This document shows positions 25,933 to 34,687 of a stretch of 54,610 bases of DNA, piece after piece. Source of the DNA: CAYYNQ01 sp964473105 (lineage in GTDB: Bacteria; Sumerlaeota; Sumerlaeia; MVZB01); contig CAYYNQ010000011.1 in NCBI GenBank assembly GCA_964473105.1, positions 1 through 54,610 of the forward strand, read 5' to 3'. The notes beneath the pieces were generated by a model, which was not told the origin of the DNA, did no database searches, and saw only the letters and a program-made list of their open reading frames with translations. The translations under genes and the position numbers were made by a program. Within the stretch, counting starts at the first letter, position 1. Every line of letters starts with the position of its first letter.

Positions 25933-26626
25933 CGCCCGGGCTGATCTTGGACCCCTCCACATCCTCCCAGCGTGAGAGGGGATACTCGTACACATGCCCG
26001 TCAAGTGTTCTCAGGTTGACTGGGTTCAGGCTTTGCTGATAGCGCACAAGCAGTTCCACGTCAAAAATCCACCGGGATATGAATGGTCTTTCGACCAAGT
26101 CTGCAAACCGGGCCGTCCTCCTGAAAATCTTCGCGCCGCACTGTGTGTCATACACCTGCAGCTTGAACATCAGGGAAACCACCGTCGCGAAAAAACGACC
26201 GAGATAATGCCGGGCCGACCGCCTTCGGATATCCCGGCCCAGAAGGTTGACACGGGAACCAATGACAGCCTCGATGTCCGGGTTTCCCTCCATGACCTGC
26301 ACAAAATCCGGAATCACCCCAAGCGGGGTCGCAAGGTCTGCATCCCAGAACCCGATGAATCCAACATCCCCCTGCATGAGTGCCGCCTGCATTCCCTCCC
26401 GGACAGCCTCAGCCTTGCCCATGTTGTGCTTCATGACAAGAACCTGATAGCGCCCGGGATTCCGTGCTGACAGGCCATTCAATAATTCAAGCGTACCGTC
26501 CCGGCTTCCATCATCCACGAACAAAAAGTCTATCCCGGTAAATACCGAAACAAACTGGTCAAACATATCCTGCCTGAGACGCATCTCCTCGTTGTAACAG
26601 GGTATGATGATCAGAGTCCTTGACAT
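25868..26626 (-). CDS. Family 2 glycosyltransferase, dolichyl-phosphate glucosyltransferase-like
   Basis: About 252 residues from ATG 26626 (MSRTLIIIPC); the frame upstream to 26692 overlaps the previous gene. GT-A fold: IPCYNEE at the N-terminus, FLFVDDGSRDGTL, GKAEAVREGM, GFWDADLATPL (D-x-D metal site), IGSRVNLLGRDIRR, and CGAKIFRR. These are the marks of the ALG5/GtrB type, which loads hexose onto a polyprenyl phosphate. No C-terminal membrane helix pair is present, so it is probably peripheral. It is the third gene of a run that begins with a carbamoyltransferase and ends here. Confidence 0.85.
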   Translation of the reverse strand: MSRTLIIIPCYNEEMRLRQDMFDQFVSVFTGIDFLFVDDGSRDGTLELLNGLSARNPGRYQVLVMKHNMGKAEAVREGMQAALMQGDVGFIGFWDADLATPLGVIPDFVQVMEGNPDIEAVIGSRVNLLGRDIRRRSARHYLGRFFATVVSLMFKLQVYDTQCGAKIFRRTARFADLVERPFISRWIFDVELLVRYQQSLNPVNLRTLDGHVYEYPLSRWEDVEGSKISPGDGLRALLDLFRIYRSRTGKTE

Positions 26627-26669
26627 GGATCGGGTATGCACCGGCAGCCGGATCCTGCCGGATTCTCCT

Positions 26670-27386
26670 TTACTGTCTTCCGTCCCTACCATACCTCAGG
26701 CGACACATCTTGAGAAGCGTCTTGAGATAAGCAACCGCAAACTGTGACAGCTTTGCATGCGAACGCCCATGTTTGCGTGGTTTATAATGCATCGGGACCT
26801 CCAAAACACGCATCCTCCGGACATAAAGCTTGATCAGGATCTCCTCGAGAACATCAAAGTCCCTCGCCCGACAGCTGATCTGGTCGAGCGCAGATCGCTG
26901 GTACAACCGGAACCCACTTGAGATATCGCGGACCGGGATGCGGAGGATCAACGTGAAGACGCTGTTGAGAATCCTGCTCAGGATATAACGAAATATCGAC
27001 ATGTCAGCACGTCCACCCTTGACATAACGCGAGGCGATGACGATATCCGCCTCATCACGCGAACTCCACAGGGACGAAATAAACTCCGGTTCATGGGAAA
27101 GGTCCGAGTCCATTGTCACGATCACGCCGCCATGCGCCGCATCAAATCCTGAACGAAGTGCGTCGCCGTAGGAATTGCCACCGTCACGAATGGCGCATGC
27201 CCCAGCCGTCTCGGCCTCCTCACAGGTACCATCGGTTGAATTGCCGTCGATGATGATAATTTCATAACAGATATCCAGTTCATTCAGTACACGGGAGGCC
27301 CGGGTGACCAATTCACCGATATTTCCCGCCTCATTCAATGTGGGTATCACCAGGCTCAAGTCCGTGCTGCCTTCGCTGTTGATCAC
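26670..27386 (-). CDS. Family 2 glycosyltransferase, polyprenyl-phosphate mannosyltransferase-like
   Basis: 238 residues from GTG 27386, which overlaps the stop of the carbamoyltransferase gene by four bases (GTGA). Seen: SLVIPTLNEAGNI, EIIIIDGNSTDGT, GDALRSGF, TMDSDLSHEPE (D-x-D), ASRYVKGG, RDISSGFRLYQR and EVPMHYKPRKHGRSHAKL near the C-terminus, the set expected of DPM1-like enzymes that transfer mannose or another hexose to a lipid carrier. It acts on the cytoplasmic face of the inner membrane. With the second GT2 gene it may supply lipid-linked sugars for GT-C enzymes such as the one at 6055-7713 (inference). Confidence 0.87.
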   Translation of the reverse strand: MINSEGSTDLSLVIPTLNEAGNIGELVTRASRVLNELDICYEIIIIDGNSTDGTCEEAETAGACAIRDGGNSYGDALRSGFDAAHGGVIVTMDSDLSHEPEFISSLWSSRDEADIVIASRYVKGGRADMSIFRYILSRILNSVFTLILRIPVRDISSGFRLYQRSALDQISCRARDFDVLEEILIKLYVRRMRVLEVPMHYKPRKHGRSHAKLSQFAVAYLKTLLKMCRLRYGRDGRQ

Positions 27387-29119
27387 TTATCAAGCCCTGT
27401 CGCCTGCTTTGATGTAATCCACAGGTCCCCCAGGATGAGAAAACGCAACCCGGATTGATCCAGGACATCCAGCGCCTGCGCTGGTGAATTGACCACGGGA
27501 TAACCATGAAGATTAAAGGAAGTATTCAGGAGCCCGCCAATTCCTGTCCTCTCATCAAACGCCCGGATCAGGTCGTGGTAATCCGGATTCCATTCACGCT
27601 CCAATATCTGCGGCCGCACCGTGCGGTCCCTCGGATGACAGCCTGCGGAAATCTGTTCAACCTTGTCCGTGGTGTCCATTGTCAGGATCATGTAGGGCGC
27701 TGACAGGTCTTTCGGGTTCAAAACATATTGCGACATCTTCTCCGCAAGCAACGTACAGGCAAAAGGCATCCAGAAATCCCTGCATTTGATCATGTCATTG
27801 ATCTCCCGCACAACACCCGGCCGTGACGGATCGGCCAGAATAGAACGATTGCCCAGAGCTCGTGCACCGAATTCAGCCCGTCCGGCATATCTTGCAACAA
27901 CCTCCCCTCTCGCCAGATGTTCGGCTGCACGGCGGTTGATATCTGGCGGTTGTTCCACCCGGATCCGGTCATCCCGTCCCTCGAGAGCAGCCTCGATCTC
28001 GGACCGTTCGGTGTCCGGGCCCCAGTCAATCGCCCGGAGAGGACTGATTGGCGGAGCACCGGCCGGGGACGCCCCCGCATAATGTGCAAACGCGGCGCCC
28101 ATTGAATTGGTTTCATCGCCACAGGAAGGGAAGATAAACAACTCCTCAACATCGGGCAGCGCAGCAATCACCTGATTGGCCTTGACGTTCATGAAGATTC
28201 CGCCGCTCAAGGCAACCGTCTTTATCCCGGTTTCACGAACGGCACGACGCACCCATTCCGACAACAACTGCTCAGTCCATCGCTGCAATCCACCGCATAC
28301 ATGATCAAACCTCCTAAGGTCCAGGCGCTCCCTGAGCAATTCATAGATATAATAGAAACTTGGCACACCCCGGCGTCGACGCCATTTCATTCGCCGACCC
28401 GGGTCCCACTCTAGCAACTTCTCGAATATCAAGGACACTTCACGCGCCGACTCATCCCCGCTGTAAGGTGCCATTCCCATCAGTTTGTATTCATGTTCAT
28501 TGGGCACCATGCCCAGAAGTGTCGTAACGGCAAGATAGACCAGTGCCGGGGAATGTGATTCATGGATCGACTCGAGACGACGAATGCAACCCTGTTCATC
28601 CACGGTGTTGACCGTTGCACAAAGGTCGTCCCCAGAACCATCAGCCGTCAGGACCAGGACAGGTTTCCCCCTGAATGGACTTCCCCAGTAGGCCGCCTCG
28701 GCATGACATCGGTGATGCTCAATGTAAACCAGCCGACCAGGGGCTATCCCTGCCTCGGCAGCCTCACGTTCCCTGAGTTCGCGGCATTTCCGCCTCCACC
28801 TGCGGAGCAGGGGCGTTGTTGCCCTTGCCCAACTGCGTATGCAGCGCTCGGCACGGCTCGATCCCCGTTGTCGCGTGTCTTCGATCAGCTGCCGGGAATT
28901 ACGGTGCAGCGGCATGTGGAATCCGTTCATCGCTACAGCATCGATCGATTCGACATCCGTACCAAAAGTATCCAGTAGCCAAAGGATCGATTGTAAAGGA
29001 AATGTATCGTGGTTCTTGATGCGACTCAGGCGTTCCTCCTGTATCGCCCCGAGAATCACACCATCCTCGAGAAGGCATGCCGCCGCATTGTGGCCGTCAT
29101 GAATACCCAGGATCTTCAA
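27383..29119 (-). CDS. Carbamoyltransferase, NodU/CmcH family
   Basis: 578 residues from TTG 29119. It transfers a carbamoyl group from carbamoyl phosphate to a hydroxyl of a sugar or natural product. Seen: LGIHDGHNAAACLLEDG at the N-terminus, EERLSRIK, HHRCHAEAAYWGSPF with the metal histidines, LTADGSGDD, NEHEYKLMGMAPY, ALSGGIFMNVKANQ, FPSCGDETNSMGAAFAHY, and a C-terminal Carbam_trans_C domain (ARYAGRAEFGARALGNRSILADP, NTSFNLHGYPVVNSP). All family hallmarks are intact. It leads a minus-strand run with two GT2 genes and overlaps the first by four bases. A carbamoylated surface glycan or lipid-linked sugar is the likely product; the acceptor is unknown. Confidence 0.92.
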   Translation of the reverse strand: MKILGIHDGHNAAACLLEDGVILGAIQEERLSRIKNHDTFPLQSILWLLDTFGTDVESIDAVAMNGFHMPLHRNSRQLIEDTRQRGSSRAERCIRSWARATTPLLRRWRRKCRELREREAAEAGIAPGRLVYIEHHRCHAEAAYWGSPFRGKPVLVLTADGSGDDLCATVNTVDEQGCIRRLESIHESHSPALVYLAVTTLLGMVPNEHEYKLMGMAPYSGDESAREVSLIFEKLLEWDPGRRMKWRRRRGVPSFYYIYELLRERLDLRRFDHVCGGLQRWTEQLLSEWVRRAVRETGIKTVALSGGIFMNVKANQVIAALPDVEELFIFPSCGDETNSMGAAFAHYAGASPAGAPPISPLRAIDWGPDTERSEIEAALEGRDDRIRVEQPPDINRRAAEHLARGEVVARYAGRAEFGARALGNRSILADPSRPGVVREINDMIKCRDFWMPFACTLLAEKMSQYVLNPKDLSAPYMILTMDTTDKVEQISAGCHPRDRTVRPQILEREWNPDYHDLIRAFDERTGIGGLLNTSFNLHGYPVVNSPAQALDVLDQSGLRFLILGDLWITSKQATGLDK

Positions 29120-29220
29120 AACGTGATCGATCCGGCAGGCTGATGGGTGTAATCAATGAAAATATTCATGTTGGAATCGGATTCGTATCCAGAATTTTTC
29201 GCTCTACAAACAGGGGCAGG

Positions 29221-29297
29221 TGGTGGGCCCTCCAGGATTCGAACCTGGGACCAATCGGTTATGAGCCGACGGCTCTGACCAGCTGAGCTAAGGGCCC
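29221..29297 (-). tRNA. tRNA with anticodon CAT (Met elongator or Ile2)
   Basis: Minus-strand cloverleaf: acceptor GGGCCCT/AGGGCCC, D arm GCTC...GAGC, anticodon stem GTCGG/CCGAT with loop CTCATAA (anticodon CAT), T arm CCAGG-TTCGAAT-CCTGG, discriminator A and encoded CCA. The perfectly paired first base pair argues against initiator tRNA. The acceptor and anticodon stem resemble tRNA-Ile2, where TilS converts the C34 to lysidine, but elongator Met cannot be ruled out by eye. Confidence 0.93.
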
Positions 29298-29301
29298 ACC
29301 G

Positions 29302-29320
29302 GGCCATACAAGGTATGGCC
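29302..29320 (-). other. Hairpin in the leader of the CAT tRNA
   Basis: An 8-bp perfect stem, GGCCATAC/GTATGGCC, with a 3-base loop ends four bases upstream of the mature tRNA 5' end. It could affect RNase P or other 5' processing. Confidence 0.45.
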
Positions 29321-29331
29321 AAACAACTCAT

Positions 29332-29359
29332 CCTATGCCCCGGAATGATTCGATGTCAA
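29332..29359 (-). promoter_or_regulatory. Candidate promoter of the CAT tRNA
   Basis: Minus strand perfect TTGACA (29354-29359), 16-base spacer, CATAGG (29332-29337, 3 of 6). Transcription would start near 29325, about 28 bases before the tRNA. The tRNA-Asp gene also has a perfect TTGACA. Confidence 0.45.
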
Positions 29360-29654
29360 GGCCGGCCCGAGAGAACAAGCACCCAGCCCCCGGCGGATAT
29401 CTCGACCGGCACCCGCCCCATTTTTGAGTAAAACAGGTATTTCCCATGTATGTATCGAAACAGCGCTGACCCCCTCCCGGCGATGACACAACAACTGCCG
29501 TTCCTCGGCCCATAATCACCCCCGAGGCTCCAACAATACCAACCCAAACCCTGCTTCCCCAAGAGCTGTCGGGACATCCGGCAATTGACAACCCCCGACT
29601 TATTCTTCATGGTTGGGTTACCGCCTGCACGACCCGATAATTCAGCCTGTATCC
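29360..29654. other. Intergenic stretch without a supported gene
   Basis: About 295 bases between the tRNA promoter and the exchanger gene. Two overlapping minus-strand frames of 84-87 codons exist here but are Gly/Cys/Trp-rich, lack ribosome sites and resemble nothing known. Confidence 0.5.
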
Positions 29655-30692
29655 ATGATCGAAAATTTCATCCAAAACAACATTCCTGACGGATCTACGG
29701 GCCTCATTTGTCTGCTGGCGATGATCATGGGCTTGCTGTTTATCCTCTGCAGGAGCGCAGACCGGGTCGTGGAATCGGCCGTGGAGATTGCCCGTGAAAT
29801 GGGTATCCCGACACTGATCGTGGGCGCAACGATTGTCAGCCTCGGAACAACCAGTCCCGAAGCAGCAGTCTCAGTGATGGCGGCGCTAAAGGGCAACGGT
29901 GGCCTGGCCATCGGCAACGGAATCGGCTCGGTCATCTGTGACCTCGCGCTCATCCTCGGACTGTCCATCACGGTTTCAAAAATCGCCTATGAACCCCGAA
30001 TCCTAAAAATCCAGTCCCGGATCATCCTGGCTTCCGCGCTGGTGTTCCTTGTCCTTGCCTGGATGGCACCGGGTCAGGTCATCGCCAGATGGATGGGTAT
30101 CCTGCTCGTGCTGGGCCTTGGCGGGTACCTCTATTTTTCATACCGGCTAGCATGCAGCATGTCCCAAAACAAAACATCTGATATAACGCCCCGGGAGGAT
30201 ACGGGGGAAACCGGAAAACAGGTCGGAGATCCCCGCAATAGCAACTGGAAGCCACTGGGTTGGATGATATTCGCGCTAACTTTCCTGATCCTCGCCAGTG
30301 ATCTGCTCATTCCGTGCGTGGATGAATTCGCCGGGAGGATCGGGATCCCCGAAGCGGTGATCGCCGCGACACTCGTAGCTTTCGGAACCTCGACTCCTGA
30401 ACTGATGACCGCCATATCGGCCATTCGGAAAGGACACCCTGAATTGACATTGGGGAACATCATGGGTGCCGATGCCCTGAATATCCTGTTCGTGATCGGA
30501 GTTTCCGCCACCGCGACCCCTCTGGCGGTGGCACCCGTGTTCTACAGGATTCAGGCCCCGATGATGATCGGCATGCTCCTGCTCTTTCAGGTCTACCTGC
30601 TGCTGAACAAGAATGAGTTCCGGCGTTGGCAGGGGGTTTTGCTCGTGCTGGGTTACATCGCCTTCATCATCTCACAATATCTCTTCCACTGA
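29655..30692 (+). CDS. Sodium/calcium exchanger family membrane protein
   Basis: About 345 residues from ATG 29655 (MIENFIQ); a TTG at 29613 gives 14 more residues. CaCA family with two homologous halves in inverted topology. Alpha-1 repeat: GATIVSLGTTSPEAAVS, followed by GNGIGSVICDLALILGL. Alpha-2 repeat: AATLVAFGTSTPELMTAI and GNIMGADALNILFVIG. The G-T-x-x-P-E motifs hold the ion-binding acidic residues. There are about ten membrane segments with a cytoplasmic loop (about 165-200) between halves. It exchanges Na+ (or H+) for Ca2+; specificity cannot be told. It stands alone. Confidence 0.9.
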   Translation: MIENFIQNNIPDGSTGLICLLAMIMGLLFILCRSADRVVESAVEIAREMGIPTLIVGATIVSLGTTSPEAAVSVMAALKGNGGLAIGNGIGSVICDLALILGLSITVSKIAYEPRILKIQSRIILASALVFLVLAWMAPGQVIARWMGILLVLGLGGYLYFSYRLACSMSQNKTSDITPREDTGETGKQVGDPRNSNWKPLGWMIFALTFLILASDLLIPCVDEFAGRIGIPEAVIAATLVAFGTSTPELMTAISAIRKGHPELTLGNIMGADALNILFVIGVSATATPLAVAPVFYRIQAPMMIGMLLLFQVYLLLNKNEFRRWQGVLLVLGYIAFIISQYLFH

Positions 30693-30886
30693 CATCAGAA
30701 CCTTGATCATCGTCCCACTGAGTTCGGGATACCGACGACCTGCTCCGTCTGCTTCCCGCGGACACTGTCCGGCCTCAAGCAAAGATATCAAAAGCCCTAT
30801 TTTTGAACTTCAGTTTGGCGACATCCCCTCCGGATTCCCGAAAAATTAAAACCAATCTGGTAATAACCTCGATCCCAGGAACTCAG

Positions 30887-31819
30887 TCATCCCATCCTCG
30901 ACTGGAAATAGCCGATCGTTTTCTCGAGCCCGTTCCTGAGGCTGGTCGAGGTCTCCCATCCCAGGACACGACGTGCCTTTCCGGTGTCCGGCCTGCGTGT
31001 CTTTGGATCGTCGACTGGCAAGTCCTCGAATATGATCTGACTCCCCGAGCCGGTCAACTTCGTGATCAACTTCGCGAAATCCAGAATCGACATCTCATCC
31101 TGGCTCCCGACATTCACCGGGTCCCTTTCATCCGACATGAGAAGGCTGAAAATCCCGTCAACAAGATCATGGACATAGGTGAATGAACGGGTTTGACCGC
31201 CGTCCCCGAAAACCGTCAGGGGCTCACCCTTCAGTGCCTGGTCGATAAAGGTCGGAACAACACGACCATCAGCCAGGCGCATACGGGGCCCGTAGGTATT
31301 GAATATCCGGACAATCCGCGTTTCCAGCCCATGGCATCGGTGGTAAGCCATTGTCATCGCCTCGGCGAATCGCTTGGCCTCATCATAGACTCCGCGCGGT
31401 CCGATCGGGTTGACATGCCCCCAGTAAGACTCGGGTTGCGGATGTATCTGCGGATCACCGTAAACCTCGGAAGTCGAGGCCAGGAGATAGCGTGCCCCCT
31501 TGTCTTTCGCAAGCCCCAGCGTCTTGTGTGTCCCCAAACTCCCGACTTTCATCGTTTGGATCGGCATCTTGAGATAATCTATGGGAGAAGCAGGTGAAGC
31601 AAAGTGAAGGACATAATCGATCGGGCCCGTGATATAAATATAATCCGTGACATCCTGCTTGATGAAACGAAATTGTTCCGACCGGATATGGTCGATATTG
31701 TCCAGGCTGCCTGTTAGGAGATTGTCGATGGCGATGACATCATGTCCCTCCCGGAGAAACCGGTCAACAAGATGGGATCCAAGAAATCCCGCCCCTCCCG
31801 TTATGAGTGTTCTAGGCAT
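30887..31819 (-). CDS. UDP-glucuronate decarboxylase (UDP-xylose synthase)
   Basis: 310 residues, an extended SDR of the UXS type. It oxidatively decarboxylates UDP-glucuronic acid to UDP-xylose, a precursor for surface glycans. Seen: NAD-binding TGGAGFLGSH, HFASPASPIDYLKMPI, STSEVYGDPQIHPQPESYWGHVNP, catalytic YDEAKRFAEA (Y-x3-K), RIFNTYGPRM, and GDGGQTRSFTYVHDLVDG. The GHVNPIGPRGVYDEAKR region is diagnostic for UXS over UDP-glucose 4-epimerase or RmlB. The ribosome site is weak. It lies downstream of the protease gene on the same strand with 208 empty bases between. Confidence 0.92.
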   Translation of the reverse strand: MPRTLITGGAGFLGSHLVDRFLREGHDVIAIDNLLTGSLDNIDHIRSEQFRFIKQDVTDYIYITGPIDYVLHFASPASPIDYLKMPIQTMKVGSLGTHKTLGLAKDKGARYLLASTSEVYGDPQIHPQPESYWGHVNPIGPRGVYDEAKRFAEAMTMAYHRCHGLETRIVRIFNTYGPRMRLADGRVVPTFIDQALKGEPLTVFGDGGQTRSFTYVHDLVDGIFSLLMSDERDPVNVGSQDEMSILDFAKLITKLTGSGSQIIFEDLPVDDPKTRRPDTGKARRVLGWETSTSLRNGLEKTIGYFQSRMG

Positions 31820-32014
31820 ATTTCATCTTTGTCATTGCTTGGATGTGTCACCGTAATAGTCCCTGCATTCAGAATCACCATATTCCCGATCAATCATCGT
31901 CCATCAACCAAGTTGAAATCCCCGGGATTTCACAGCCCCTGTCGTCGTTCATTTTCGTTTACCCAAAGCCTCTCCGAAACCGCAATAAAACCCCGGATCG
32001 ACAACGGTCGCCCG

Positions 32015-32038
32015 AAGCAGCCTGACATCAGGCTGCTT
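32015..32038 (-). other. Perfect hairpin containing the ctpA stop codon
   Basis: An 11-bp perfect inverted repeat with a 2-base loop: AAGCAGCCTGA with TCAGGCTGCTT. The minus-strand TGA of the protease gene (32028-32030) is in the stem. No T-run follows, so it is not a classical terminator; it may block 3'-5' exonucleases. Confidence 0.55.
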
Positions 32039-33512
32039 TCCTTGAGCTGTAGATCAGGATGGCCTTCATATACTTGATTCCCTCATCTAGCAGGATATCC
32101 CGTATTTCATCATTCTCGGCCTTGTTGTCATCCTTCTTCATCAGGCGCTTGACCAAGGACTCCACTTCGTCCCCCTTGTCCTCACCACCTGTTTCATCCG
32201 GCGGATCCTGACCCCTATCCTCCCCACCGGCTTCGGGGCTCCCATCATCCGGCTCAATCATACTGGGATCACCGAGCAATCCTCGCCGAAATAGTTTTCC
32301 CTCATGATCGTCGGGCAACTGGACGCTGATATCAGGTGTAATTCCCTTCTCGTGGATCGATTCACCCGAAGGCGTATAATAACGAGCCGTTGTCAGGCGC
32401 AAACCCGCCGGCCCAACCTCTCCTTCCTGTCCGGCAGATCCTCCGAGTGCATGCTTGAGATTTGAGATGGTTTGCACAGACCCCTTGCCGAATGTACGCG
32501 CGCCCTTGTGACCTTCCGATCCTATGATCACCCCACGATTGGTGTCCTTGACCGCACCGGCAAATATTTCCGATGCCGATGCCGAACCATTGTTGACCAG
32601 CACAACCAGTGGCTGATTGCATGTCGGCGGCTCAAGCGAGAAAAATTCCTTCATATTGCTCCTGGTTCGCCCGCGAATCGAGACGATCAACTGGTCCTCC
32701 TCCAGGAACAGATCGCATATTTCAACCGCACGATCGAGAAGTCCTCCGGCATTATACCTGAGGTCAACGATCACCCCCTTGACTTTTTCGTTGTTGAAAT
32801 GGTCGAGTACACCCCTGACCTCCTTGGCTGTATTCTCCTGAAACTTTGATATCCGAAGGTAGCCGATTCCGTCATCGACAACTTTGGACCAGACACTCTT
32901 GATTTTTATTTTTTCACGGGTTATTTCGAACTCCAGCTCCTCACCCATTTGTGATGCCCGCCAGATCGTAACCTTGACCTTGGTCCCGGTCTGGCCGGTC
33001 AGCTTCTTGACCGCCCCGATCAAGCTGATATCCTTGGTGGACTTACCGTCGATCTCTATGATCCTGTCCCATGATTGAATACCGGCGCGTGCGGCCGGTG
33101 AACCCGCAATGGGTGAAATGACGGTCAAGATCCGGTCCCTCAATGTGATGTGCAGACCCACGCCGGAATATTCGCCCTCGGTATCCTTCGATAGCATTTC
33201 CTGTGCGACCGGCGGCAGATAGGAACTGTGGGCATCCAGCGACTGAAACATCCCGTTGATCGCACCTTCAAAGAGTTGCCTGCTCTCGACATCCGTGTAA
33301 TACTTTTCCTTGATCAAACCATAGATCTCGCTAAACAACTCGGAAAATTGCTTGAATTCACCCTGATATCTCCGCTCATTTTCCATTGCTTCGATACGGG
33401 AGGGTAATTGGAAAATCAGGACCAGCCCAATCAACGCCAGGATCAGGCACCAGAAAGCAAGCCTCTGCTCCAGTGCGCCCAGTCTTCCTTGAATTTTCTT
33501 GTTCAGGCTCAT
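32028..33512 (-). CDS. ctpA: Carboxy-terminal processing peptidase (S41, CtpA/Prc-like)
   Basis: 494 residues. Start ATG 33512 has GGAG eight bases upstream. N-terminal membrane anchor (about 20-35), then a helical region (YYTDVESRQLFEGAINGMFQSLDAHSSYL), PDZ domain (about 115-195: EYSGVGLHITLRDRILTV, SPAARAGIQSWDRIIEIDG) and S41 catalytic domain with VDLRYNAGGLLDRAVEI, nucleophile in NNGSASASEIFAGA and the catalytic Lys in RTFGKGSVQT. A charged tail of about 110 residues (many D, E, G) ends the protein. It cleaves C-terminal tails of periplasmic proteins. It is divergent from the ABC ATPase gene. Confidence 0.93.
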   Translation of the reverse strand: MSLNKKIQGRLGALEQRLAFWCLILALIGLVLIFQLPSRIEAMENERRYQGEFKQFSELFSEIYGLIKEKYYTDVESRQLFEGAINGMFQSLDAHSSYLPPVAQEMLSKDTEGEYSGVGLHITLRDRILTVISPIAGSPAARAGIQSWDRIIEIDGKSTKDISLIGAVKKLTGQTGTKVKVTIWRASQMGEELEFEITREKIKIKSVWSKVVDDGIGYLRISKFQENTAKEVRGVLDHFNNEKVKGVIVDLRYNAGGLLDRAVEICDLFLEEDQLIVSIRGRTRSNMKEFFSLEPPTCNQPLVVLVNNGSASASEIFAGAVKDTNRGVIIGSEGHKGARTFGKGSVQTISNLKHALGGSAGQEGEVGPAGLRLTTARYYTPSGESIHEKGITPDISVQLPDDHEGKLFRRGLLGDPSMIEPDDGSPEAGGEDRGQDPPDETGGEDKGDEVESLVKRLMKKDDNKAENDEIRDILLDEGIKYMKAILIYSSRKAA

Positions 33513-33697
33513 TGAAACTACTCCATAATCCCGATTTCAGGTCCGTCCTGCCGGATGATCAGTCTGTTGATCCCAATGGAGGGACACCCGCATCGTAACA
33601 TATCACGCACGAGACAAGCAACGTTACTGTCAGTCATGGATTCTCTCAAATATACTGAAATCAGGCTGGCATGAAAGACCATCTCCGGCCATAATCA

Positions 33698-34510
33698 ATG
33701 GTTATGATACCTGTCGACCCCTCTCAGGACTGGGCCGTTGAATTCGAAAACGTCTCCTTGGCAAGAAACCGCCGTGATATTCTGCATGCCATCAACTGGA
33801 AAATGCCGCGGAATAGCTGCTATGTCATCCTTGGGCCCAATGGCGCCGGGAAATCCTCGCTGTTGGGCCTGGCCACAGGTTATCTCTGGCCGAACAGCGG
33901 ACAAGTGAATGTTCTTGGCCAGGCCCTCGGCGCTGTCGACCTATTCTCCTTCAGGAGACGAATCGGGACGGTCGGTCATTCGCGCATGCCGAATCACAAC
34001 CCGGAAATGACCGCGCTGGAAACGGTTGTCGCAGGACACTGGGGGACAATCGTCATCCCAAACAACATACGCCCGACCGAGGACCAGTGGGAGTCTGCCG
34101 CGAATGAACTGGAACGGATCGGCATGCAAACCCGTGAATCGACACCCTTCGACCTGCTCTCGAGCGGAGAACAAGTGATGACTCTGCTGGCCCGGGTTCT
34201 GGTATCCCGTCCGGAACTGCTGATCCTGGACGAACCAACCCTGTCGCTGGACATTGTGGCAAGGGCAGATTTTCGGTTAATGTTGGATGGGCTGATCAAC
34301 TCCCGGAAGGACGACCTGAGTATCCTTCTTGTAACTCATCACGTTGAGGACATTCCTGCCGGGACACACGGAATCGTGCTGATGACGGACGGAAGAATAA
34401 CCGCCTCCGGACCGGTCAAGAAAATGTTAACACCCTTGAATTTGGGCAGGATATTCGATCGTGATGTGAAAGTCATCCACGAAAATGACGGATGGCGGTT
34501 AATTATTTGA
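33698..34510 (+). CDS. ABC transporter ATP-binding protein without adjacent permease
   Basis: About 270 residues from ATG 33698; ATG 33704 is also possible. Seen: Walker A GPNGAGKSS, a Q-loop region with RRRIGTVGHS, signature LLSSGEQVM (L-S-S-G-E in place of L-S-G-G-Q), Walker B LLILDEPTLSLD, and H-loop VTHHVEDIP. The TGYLWPNSGQVNVLGQ and TALETVVAGHW segments are like those of iron-siderophore or ModF-type ATPases. No permease or binding-protein gene flanks it; it may serve a complex encoded elsewhere or act without a membrane partner. A CATAAT box lies directly upstream. Confidence 0.85.
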   Translation: MVMIPVDPSQDWAVEFENVSLARNRRDILHAINWKMPRNSCYVILGPNGAGKSSLLGLATGYLWPNSGQVNVLGQALGAVDLFSFRRRIGTVGHSRMPNHNPEMTALETVVAGHWGTIVIPNNIRPTEDQWESAANELERIGMQTRESTPFDLLSSGEQVMTLLARVLVSRPELLILDEPTLSLDIVARADFRLMLDGLINSRKDDLSILLVTHHVEDIPAGTHGIVLMTDGRITASGPVKKMLTPLNLGRIFDRDVKVIHENDGWRLII

Positions 34511-34687
34511 AACCAGCCCCGACAATTCTGACTGTTTCAGAGTTTTGGCTTGATCCCGAAAATATCAAAGGACATCCGAAGATATCCGGGGTTGCGCCGG
34601 ATACCGCGCACCCGCATCCTGACACAGGGTCATCCACGCTGCACGAATCTCCGGGCCCAAAAGGAAGATCATATCTTCCGGTTGGGA

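Noticed and set aside
29356..29610. 84-codon minus-strand frame upstream of the exchanger gene
   Set aside because: No ribosome site, unusual Gly/Cys/Trp content, overlaps another equally open frame, no recognisable motif.
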